A DNA stretch of 7,995 nt, taken from positions 1 to 7,995 of the forward strand of contig DOXU01000275.1 of NCBI GenBank assembly GCA_003518885.1. The letters run 5' to 3'. The first letter of the stretch is position 1; every line of letters begins with the position of its first letter. The notes under the pieces are model-generated. The model saw nothing but the letters and a program-made list of their open reading frames with translations, was not told where the DNA came from and made no database searches. This document shows, in pieces, positions 1 through 5,148 of this stretch. This stretch comes from Oscillospiraceae bacterium (GTDB lineage: Bacteria; Bacillota; Clostridia; Oscillospirales; Ethanoligenentaceae). A program made the translations under genes and the position numbers.

Positions 1-818
1 GTAAGAAGTTGCCGTTTGGTATTGGACAGGTCGGCAAATCCTTCCGTAATGAAATTACGCCGGGCAACTTCACCTTCCGCACACGGGAATTTGAACAAAT
101 GGAATTGGAGTTTTTCTGCGAGCCGGGCACCGATCTCGACTGGTTTAAGCACTGGAAAGATACCGCTAAGAACTGGTTGCTTTCCCTTGGCTTGACAGAA
201 GATAGCATTCGCTTGCGCGACCACGATCAAGAGGAACTGGTTTTTTACTCCAAAGCGACAACGGACATTGAATTCCGTTTTCCATTTGGTTGGGGAGAAC
301 TGTGGGGCATCGCCGATCGCACAGACTATGATTTAAAAGCTCATATCAAACAGAGTGGCAAAGATCTTCAGTATTTCAACCAAGCAACTGGTGAACGCTT
401 CGTTCCTTATGTTATCGAGCCTTCTTTGGGTGCCGATCGTGTCGCATTGGCCTTTCTTGTAAACGCTTATGATGAGGAACCTGTTGGGGATAAAGACGTT
501 CGTACTGTTCTGCGTTTACACCCAGCGCTTGCTCCGTACAAAGCCGCTATTCTTCCACTTTCTAAAAAATTAAGCGAACACGCTTCCCAGATTTACGCAG
601 ATCTTTGCAAATTCTTCCCTGTTGAATATGATGAGGCTGGATCGATTGGCAAACGCTATCGCCGCCAAGATGAAATTGGTACCCCCTTCTGCATTACATA
701 TGATTTCGACTCCGAAACAGACGGTTGTGTTACCATTCGTGATCGTGATTCTATGGATCAACAGCGTATTCCAATTGCAAAAGTTAAAGATTATATTGAA
801 GAACGGATCGTTTTTTGA
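1..818 (+). CDS. glyS: Glycyl-tRNA synthetase, single-chain dimeric type (5' end cut by window)
   Basis: Class II aminoacyl-tRNA synthetase that charges tRNA-Gly with glycine in the cytoplasm. The reading frame is open from base 3 and stops with TGA at 816-818, giving 271 visible residues. The family is usually about 460 residues, so roughly the first 190 are outside the window. Class II motif 2 is visible near the start (FRNE at 42-53, followed by [16 protein letters not shown]), and motif 3 as EPSLGADR at 417-440. The C-terminal anticodon-binding domain begins around base 500 ([17 protein letters not shown]) and includes [20 protein letters not shown]. The motif 2 context matches the eukaryote/archaea-like single-chain enzyme, not the separate alpha and beta subunits of GlyQ/GlyS. 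No frame break is seen. A strong terminator follows 64 bases downstream, so transcription should end here and not enter the germination operon. Confidence 0.97.
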   Translation, partial: KKLPFGIGQVGKSFRNEITPGNFTFRTREFEQMELEFFCEPGTDLDWFKHWKDTAKNWLLSLGLTEDSIRLRDHDQEELVFYSKATTDIEFRFPFGWGELWGIADRTDYDLKAHIKQSGKDLQYFNQATGERFVPYVIEPSLGADRVALAFLVNAYDEEPVGDKDVRTVLRLHPALAPYKAAILPLSKKLSEHASQIYADLCKFFPVEYDEAGSIGKRYRRQDEIGTPFCITYDFDSETDGCVTIRDRDSMDQQRIPIAKVKDYIEERIVF

Positions 819-882
819 TCTAATTTTTATTACCTCATAACTTTAAAAATTACGCTATCTAAGCGAAAATAGTTTCTTATAG

Positions 883-932
883 ACACAGAGGCCGATTATC
901 CTTACAAGGGTAATCGGCCTCTGTGTTTTATT
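883..932 (+). terminator. Rho-independent terminator of glyS
   Basis: Arms 883-902 and 907-926 form a 20-base-pair stem with a single T-G wobble (899/910) and a four-base loop TACA. The stem runs straight into TTTT followed by ATT. The GC-rich middle (AGAGGCCGA/TCGGCCTCT) makes it very stable. The base just upstream of the left arm is not T-rich on the opposite strand, so it should act on + strand transcripts only. It insulates the germination operon from glyS. Confidence 0.95.
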
Positions 933-967
933 GTAACCCGGATAACAAAATCGTGGTTCCCCTTTTC

Positions 968-998
968 AAAATAGAGGAGCAGAATCTCTAACATCTTA
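968..998 (+). promoter_or_regulatory. Weak candidate forespore (sigma-G/F-like) promoter for the germination operon
   Basis: CATCTTA at 992-998 matches the CATNNTA form of a sigma-G -10 element. Known gerA-type operons are transcribed in the forespore by sigma-G. The only upstream candidate for a -35 is AAAATA at 968-973, which matches the ATA half of TGNATA and sits 18 bases away, wider than the usual 14-16. No good vegetative promoter was seen between 932 and 1095. If used, it would give a leader of about 90 bases carrying the inverted repeats at 1019-1076. This is pattern matching only. Confidence 0.2.
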
Positions 999-1018
999 AA
1001 AGGTGATTGTCCCCCAAC

Positions 1019-1046
1019 GTATAAAACCAATTTTGGTTGGTTATAC
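1019..1046 (+). repeat. Inverted repeat in the germination operon leader
   Basis: GTATAA-AACCAA (1019-1030) is complementary to TTGGTT-GG-TTATAC (1033-1046), twelve pairs broken by a two-base GG bulge at 1039-1040, centred on TT at 1031-1032. No T-run follows, so it is not a terminator. It could be an operator-like DNA palindrome or an RNA hairpin. The right arm TTGGTTGG (1033-1040) can instead pair with CCAACCAA at 1069-1076. Confidence 0.6.
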
Positions 1047-1076
1047 CAATCGGAGAGAGTCTTCATTCCCAACCAA
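1033..1076 (+). promoter_or_regulatory. Alternative leader helix just upstream of the A-subunit ribosome binding site
   Basis: TTGGTTGG at 1033-1040 is a perfect reverse complement of CCAACCAA at 1069-1076, enclosing a 28-base loop. This helix excludes the hairpin at 1019-1046 because both use 1033-1040. Its 3' arm ends six bases before the AAAGGGG ribosome binding site. An 8-base direct repeat ACCAATCG (1045-1052 and 1072-1079) overlaps the same region. The pairings are seen in the sequence; a regulatory role is inference. Confidence 0.35.
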
Positions 1077-1082
1077 TCGTTG

Positions 1083-1098
1083 AAAGGGGCACCATGTG
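1083..1098 (+). promoter_or_regulatory. Ribosome binding site and GTG start of the A subunit, with overlapping ATG-TGA
   Basis: AAAGGGG at 1083-1089 is six bases before GTG at 1096, which opens the long frame. The nearer ATG at 1094 is followed at once by TGA (1097-1099) in its own frame, so it cannot start the protein. The bases ATGTGA therefore hold a start-stop pair shifted by two bases from the true start. This decides for GTG as the initiation codon. Confidence 0.75.
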
Positions 1099-2643
1099 AT
1101 TCAAAACTTATGGAAAAAATGGAATGTCTGGAAGCGAATCAACGCCACAGAAGGAATTGGCGATACAACCAGCCAGTACACATCTGTTTTTTCGTCTTTA
1201 ACCGATAATATGATTTATTTTAATGGCCATTTTAGTGGGGCGGCGGACTATGTACACCGACCTCTGGTTGTTTGTGGACATCAATGCGAACTGATTTATA
1301 TTGACAACATGATCGACAAAGTTGTCCTAACTGAAAGCATTCTTCTGCCTCTTACAAAGGCTAAAGAGCCCGCCGGACTAGAAAGCACTAAAGATAAAGA
1401 GGCCTTTTACATCTGGATGCGTGATTGTGTCCTCTCCATGTGTGATCAGCACGAAGTTTTTACCATGGAAGAAATCGAATGGCTGATGATGAATGGGTTT
1501 GCCGTTCTCTTTGTTGATGGCTATGCAAAGGGAATCGCTTTTGGCATTCAAGGCTTTAAGCTCCGTGGAATTGATGAACCTAGCCTTGACCGCATTTTGC
1601 GAGGATCCCGAGAAGGCTTTATTGAGGCTTTACGTCTGAACATTGCCATGGTCAGACGACGTATGAAAAACACCAATTTACAGTTTGAAACCTATATCTT
1701 AGGTAAAGAAAGTAAAACCGAAGTCTGCCTTGTATATCTAAAAGGTGTCGTCGCAGACTCTATCCTGACCCAGGTACGCAAACGCCTCAAAACGATCGAT
1801 ATGGAAACCGTCCTTAGTTCGGGCATGATCCAACCCTTCTTCGAAGAAAAATTCCAACTTTTTTCAAGTGTCGGTTATACAGAACGTCCCGATACACTTT
1901 GTGCCAAATTAAACGAAGGCCGGGTTGGTATCATGGTCGACGGTACCCCTATGGCACTTTTTGTTCCCTATTTATTTATTGACAACTTCGCTAGTATGGA
2001 TGATTATGCTGTCAGTTTTTTCTATGGTACCTTTACCCGAATTCTCAAATATATTGCCACCTTTATTTCTATTTTTCTCCCCGCTCTTTACGTGGCGATC
2101 GGCAGTTTCCATCAAGAAATCTTGCCCACGCCACTGTTGTATACCCTGGCCCAATCGGAACAAAACACCCCCTTCTCTCTAACAGTGGAAGCCATCCTAA
2201 TGCAAATAATCTATGAAATTTTACGAGAAGCAGGCCTGCGTGCACCCAGACAATTCGGTTCTTCTCTTAACATTGTCGGGGCCTTTCTGATTGGGCAAGC
2301 AGCAGTTTCTGCTGGATTGATCGGCGCACCAATGGTCATTATTGTCTCTCTCACAGCTACCACTTCCCTGGTTGTCCCCACACTGTATGAGCCTTGTGTT
2401 ATTTTACGTTTTGTTTATATTATCCTTGCTGGAATGGCCGGATTTTACGGCATCACCATTGGATTTGCCTTCTTCTTCTTAATGACTTGCAGCATCAAAT
2501 CTTATGGCGTCCCTTATCTTTCTCCTTATGCTCCGTTTGATTTGTTCGCCATGCGGGACGCTGTTGTTCGCTCTCCTTGGAAAGTTCTAAACAACCAGCC
2601 GTTCCATGCACAAGATTATACTGGAGCCAATGTTCCCAAATAA
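1096..2643 (+). CDS. gerAA: Spore germination receptor A subunit (GerA/GerKA family)
   Basis: Integral membrane A subunit of a GerA-type nutrient receptor, expected in the spore inner membrane, where with the B and C subunits it senses germinants and triggers core ion release. The 515 residues fit the family length. The first ~310 residues are a hydrophilic N-terminal domain, with IYIDNMIDK near residue 70 and LRGSREGFIEALRLNI from about residue 168, both family hallmarks, and GRVGIMVDGTP near 275. Membrane segments follow at about 316-338, 391-409, 413-431 and 435-466. Between them lies the diagnostic stretch EILREAGLRAP (374-384) and GQAAV (400-404). The start is GTG, set by AAAGGGG six bases upstream. 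It is the first gene of an A-B-C operon; the next start is 41 bases downstream. Whether this is orthologous to GerA, GerK or another paralogue cannot be told, so the symbol gives only family and subunit type, and the germinant is unknown. Confidence 0.95.
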   Translation: MIQNLWKKWNVWKRINATEGIGDTTSQYTSVFSSLTDNMIYFNGHFSGAADYVHRPLVVCGHQCELIYIDNMIDKVVLTESILLPLTKAKEPAGLESTKDKEAFYIWMRDCVLSMCDQHEVFTMEEIEWLMMNGFAVLFVDGYAKGIAFGIQGFKLRGIDEPSLDRILRGSREGFIEALRLNIAMVRRRMKNTNLQFETYILGKESKTEVCLVYLKGVVADSILTQVRKRLKTIDMETVLSSGMIQPFFEEKFQLFSSVGYTERPDTLCAKLNEGRVGIMVDGTPMALFVPYLFIDNFASMDDYAVSFFYGTFTRILKYIATFISIFLPALYVAIGSFHQEILPTPLLYTLAQSEQNTPFSLTVEAILMQIIYEILREAGLRAPRQFGSSLNIVGAFLIGQAAVSAGLIGAPMVIIVSLTATTSLVVPTLYEPCVILRFVYIILAGMAGFYGITIGFAFFFLMTCSIKSYGVPYLSPYAPFDLFAMRDAVVRSPWKVLNNQPFHAQDYTGANVPK

Positions 2644-2672
2644 CTCTTAAAAACCCGACCGTTTGTCAGAAC

Positions 2673-2678
2673 AGGAGA
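2673..2678 (+). promoter_or_regulatory. Ribosome binding site of the B subunit
   Basis: AGGAGA lies six bases before ATG at 2685. The same frame is open back to 2577, inside the A-subunit gene, but the upstream part has no such site and does not resemble the family, so this site fixes the start at 2685. Confidence 0.85.
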
Positions 2679-2684
2679 AATTGC

Positions 2685-3797
2685 ATGGAAAAAAAGTCCT
2701 ATGTAAGTCCAGGGCAGATCACTGCCATGCTCTTGACGATACGTTTACTATTTCTGACGCCGCATTTAATCTCCTTGCACGCAGGGCACTCTTTGCAAGA
2801 TATCCTACCCGCCGTCATTGTTGCCTATTTTCTTAATTTCTTATTGGCAGCCCCCATGTTGCTTTTATTAAACAGACACCAAGGAAAAGATTTAATCGAG
2901 TGCGCAGACGCAAGCCTCGGAAATGGCACCTCCAAAGTCATTGCCCTTCTTTATTTTCTATATCTGGGCTTATATAATATTCTCGTACAAAATTGGTTTT
3001 GTTCCTTTTTTATTGATGCGGTAAACAGTGCGACAAATTCCTACGCCATTTTGATTCCTCTTTTTGTTATCATTATTTATGGCGCTTGCAAAGGGTTCGA
3101 ATCTATTTCCCGATTCGCTACTATCGTTTTTATCCTCTTTTTTATTATGATCATCCTCTTGCTTTGCACGCTGATTCCCTCCATTTCCACTCCGGGAGGC
3201 ATTCATCTATTCTTTCCTCTGTTTTACAATGGGCCCAATATCTTTTTAAAGGAGATCCTCAATCAGATGAACAGCAATTCCGAGATTATCGCCTTGGGAA
3301 TATGCATGTCATTTGTAAAAAGTGGACATAAATCCTCGAGCATTTTTTTCAAATACAATTCATTTGCCCATATTGTAATCTTTATTCTGTTAGCCCTTTG
3401 CGTTGCTGTACTGGGTCCATTCGGCTCTGTTCAAAATTTTCCGTTGCAGACCATGGCTTCTGAATCCGTCATCAGTGTATTTGAACGTCTGGACTCTTTA
3501 TACAATATGTCTTGGGTTTTAACCACCATTTTGCACACGGTGCTTTACACTTTCCTACAAGCGCAATGCTTAACCAAAATGGGCCTCAACAGGCACAGAA
3601 AAATTGCCATCACCATCATTGCTGTGCTTAATTTCCTTGGTGTTTTGGTTGTCCGAACCTTTATTCCAGAAAGCACAAATTTCACCGCCAATAATTATAT
3701 TTCGGTGATTAACTTGTTTGCCATCCTAATCTTGCCATTCATTATCCTAATGGGTGACCTGTTTAAAGGAAGGAGCACCAAACATGAAATGGCCTAA
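2685..3797 (+). CDS. gerAB: Spore germination receptor B subunit (GerAB/GerKB, APC-superfamily permease fold)
   Basis: Polytopic B subunit of the germination receptor, a relative of amino acid/polyamine permeases thought to bind the germinant in the spore inner membrane. The protein is 370 residues from ATG 2685, the usual family length of about 360-370. It begins with a short polar stretch (MEKKSYVSPGQ) and then about ten hydrophobic segments covering nearly the whole chain. Family features include GACKGFESISRFA (about residues 128-140) after the fourth or fifth segment and the ERLDSLYNMSWVL stretch near 267-280. The last residues (KGRSTKHEMA) are hydrophilic. The gene sits 41 bases after the A subunit and its end overlaps the C-subunit start by 14 bases, so translation of B and C is probably coupled. 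No frameshift or missing segment is seen. Substrate specificity cannot be read from the sequence, and the symbol denotes subunit type only. Confidence 0.94.
   Translation: MEKKSYVSPGQITAMLLTIRLLFLTPHLISLHAGHSLQDILPAVIVAYFLNFLLAAPMLLLLNRHQGKDLIECADASLGNGTSKVIALLYFLYLGLYNILVQNWFCSFFIDAVNSATNSYAILIPLFVIIIYGACKGFESISRFATIVFILFFIMIILLLCTLIPSISTPGGIHLFFPLFYNGPNIFLKEILNQMNSNSEIIALGICMSFVKSGHKSSSIFFKYNSFAHIVIFILLALCVAVLGPFGSVQNFPLQTMASESVISVFERLDSLYNMSWVLTTILHTVLYTFLQAQCLTKMGLNRHRKIAITIIAVLNFLGVLVVRTFIPESTNFTANNYISVINLFAILILPFIILMGDLFKGRSTKHEMA
3770..3775 (+). promoter_or_regulatory. Ribosome binding site of the C subunit, inside the B-subunit gene
   Basis: AAGGAG lies eight bases before ATG at 3784 and entirely within the coding end of the B subunit, part of a purine-rich run AAAGGAAGGAG (3765-3775). 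It selects 3784 over earlier in-frame starts near 3754, which would put ten extra residues before an otherwise good lipoprotein signal peptide. Confidence 0.85.
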
Positions 3798-4989
3798 ACG
3801 CATTTTGATGATCATTCTAAGTGGTGCCCTTTTGCTCACTTTTGGATGCACGCCTTCACGCGAATTGAAAGATATGGACATTATAGAAGGAATGGGGATC
3901 GACCTAACACCCTCCGGGGATTATCAGGTGACCTATCAAATTTTCCGATCACAGGATGAAAACGGAAGTGAAAAAGTAAGTATTCTGCAGACCACAGGGA
4001 AAAATTTATTTGAATGTTCTCGCAACATCACCACTCAAACAGGCAAACGATTATACTATTCCAATCAACGTGCTGTTATCTTTGGACAGTCCGTGGCACA
4101 AAAAGGGATTAAACCTCTCATGGACTTCTTTGCCCGCAACCATGAATTACGATTGGGAGAAAGACTTTTTGTCGCGGAAAAAAACGCGGCGGATATTCTA
4201 ACTGCAAAGGATGACAATGGTATTATTCCCTCCCAAGAATATGAACGTGTTTCCACCAATGAAAACTTCACTTCCAAAGTAGTGGACATGCAGCTCGGTG
4301 AGGCAATTCAGCGTATGTCCACCGATAGTGACTGCTTATATATTCCTGTTCTGACCAAACAGCAGAAGACGGAGGGAAGTACTTCTAGTGCAGGAGGACA
4401 AGGACAATCCTCTGGCAGTAGCTCCTCTCCAGGTGGTACAAGCAGTGCAACAAGTTCCGCTTCCGGTAGCCCTTCTGGGAAGGATATCTTACAGGTCTCA
4501 CGCACCGCCGTTTTTGACCACGCCGGAAAGCTTTCCACTTTTCTAACCCCTGAAGAAACGCGTGGATTCATGTGGACACACTCCGGCGACGTGGGTGGTG
4601 TGCTATCCGTTACACTATCTAACGGCCAGCTCGTGTCATTAGAAATTAAAGGAAACCAGTCAAAATTAAGTGTTCAAAAGGACAGCTTTACTATTGACCT
4701 CTCCTTTCAAACTGCTTTAACTGAAACACCTGATTTTATGCAAGATGTAACCCGCAGTCAATTCACAAATGATATTATCTCCAAACAGAACAGCCAGGTA
4801 AAACAGGAAATTCAAAATGCTCTTCAAACGTCCTTCTTTAACGGGAATACGGACATTTTCCGAATAGGCTCTACCTATTTTCACTCTTTTCCAGACAGAT
4901 GGAGGCAATTACAAGCAAACTGGCCAAAATCCGGTAAAAATTTAAAGCCCATTATTCATGTAAAGTCGACCGTCAGTCTTTATGGATGA
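3784..4989 (+). CDS. gerAC: Spore germination receptor C subunit, Ger(x)C family lipoprotein
   Basis: Lipid-anchored C subunit of the germination receptor, expected on the outer face of the spore inner membrane. The 401-residue protein opens with a lipoprotein signal peptide: MKWPKR, a hydrophobic core, then LLTFGC with the lipidated cysteine at residue 22. The -3 residue is Thr, slightly off the usual lipobox. Family features follow in order: the mature start with RELKDMDIIEGMGID, then RLYYSNQRAVIFG and PLMDFFARNHELRLGERLFVA in the N-terminal domain; TAVFDHAGKLSTFLTPEETRG opens the next domain (its parts fit GerC), and DIFRIG and DRWRQLQANW near the C-terminus. A Ser/Gly-rich linker at residues 198-232 (16 Ser, 9 Gly of 35) separates the domains. 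It overlaps the B gene by 14 bases and is last in the operon. No hairpin terminator was found behind it. Confidence 0.94.
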   Translation: MKWPKRILMIILSGALLLTFGCTPSRELKDMDIIEGMGIDLTPSGDYQVTYQIFRSQDENGSEKVSILQTTGKNLFECSRNITTQTGKRLYYSNQRAVIFGQSVAQKGIKPLMDFFARNHELRLGERLFVAEKNAADILTAKDDNGIIPSQEYERVSTNENFTSKVVDMQLGEAIQRMSTDSDCLYIPVLTKQQKTEGSTSSAGGQGQSSGSSSSPGGTSSATSSASGSPSGKDILQVSRTAVFDHAGKLSTFLTPEETRGFMWTHSGDVGGVLSVTLSNGQLVSLEIKGNQSKLSVQKDSFTIDLSFQTALTETPDFMQDVTRSQFTNDIISKQNSQVKQEIQNALQTSFFNGNTDIFRIGSTYFHSFPDRWRQLQANWPKSGKNLKPIIHVKSTVSLYG

Positions 4990-5003
4990 TTTTTTTTAAA
5001 AAA
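4990..5003 (+). promoter_or_regulatory. T8A6 tract upstream of the tig promoter (possible UP element)
   Basis: Eight T (4990-4997) followed by six A (4998-5003) begin directly after the C-subunit stop codon and end two bases before the -35 box at 5006. A tract of this kind is placed where the RNA polymerase alpha subunit contacts UP elements. It lacks a preceding GC-rich stem, so I do not read it as an intrinsic terminator. Confidence 0.4.
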
Positions 5004-5005
5004 GG

Positions 5006-5034
5006 TTGCAACTTCTCTGTGTTTGCGTTATAAT
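5006..5034 (+). promoter_or_regulatory. Promoter P1 of tig-clpP-clpX, sigma-A type
   Basis: TTGCAA (-35, 5006-5011; four of six match TTGACA) and a perfect TATAAT (-10, 5029-5034) are separated by 17 bases, the ideal distance. An AT-rich T8A6 tract lies just upstream. The start of transcription would be near 5041, giving a leader of about 108 bases before tig. The -35 overlaps a perfect 8-base palindrome GTTGCAAC (5005-5012), which may be incidental. Confidence 0.85.
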
Positions 5035-5082
5035 CTTCCAATCATAAATCAGAAAATTTGGATGGGCAATTCCATGAAAACT

Positions 5083-5112
5083 GTGGCATCCTGGGGCCGA
5101 TTGTGATATAAT
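5083..5112 (+). promoter_or_regulatory. Promoter P2 of tig-clpP-clpX, extended -10
   Basis: TATAAT at 5107-5112 is preceded by TGA (5104-5106), forming a perfect extended -10 (TGnTATAAT). The -35 is weak: GTGGCA at 5083-5088 with an 18-base spacer matches four of six positions. Transcription would start near 5119 and leave a leader of about 30 bases. It lies 78 bases downstream of P1, so tig probably has tandem promoters. Confidence 0.65.
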
Positions 5113-5116
5113 GGCC
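5095..5116 (+). repeat. Inverted repeat spanning the P2 -10 box
   Basis: GGCC-g-ATT (5095-5102) pairs with AATGGCC (5110-5116), seven pairs with one bulged G and a seven-base loop. The right arm contains the end of the TATAAT box. In a P1 transcript it could fold as a leader hairpin about 20 bases before the ribosome binding site; as DNA it could be an operator. It has no T-run and is not a terminator. Confidence 0.45.
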
Positions 5117-5135
5117 GAGATAAGCAGTTGATTTT

Positions 5136-5141
5136 AGGAGG
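5136..5141 (+). promoter_or_regulatory. Ribosome binding site of tig
   Basis: A perfect AGGAGG lies seven bases before ATG at 5149. It rules out the in-frame TTG at 5128, which is upstream of this site and would add seven residues (MILGGCQ) not typical of trigger factor. Confidence 0.92.
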
Positions 5142-5148
5142 ATGTCAG

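Noticed and set aside
4959..4997. Possible terminator behind the C-subunit gene (AAA..GAC/GTC..TTT followed by T8)
   Set aside because: The stem is only two groups of three pairs separated by a bulge, and it is about eight bases from the T-run. Too weak to call.
5062..5106. Short frame ATG to TGA (14 codons) in the tig leader, a possible leader peptide
   Set aside because: No Shine-Dalgarno sequence precedes the ATG, no runs of one regulatory codon are present, and it would be transcribed only from P1. A chance frame is more likely.
4990..5148. CtsR or HrcA (CIRCE) operator upstream of tig
   Set aside because: I looked for GGTCAAA tandem heptads and TTAGCACTC/GAGTGCTAA and found neither on either strand.
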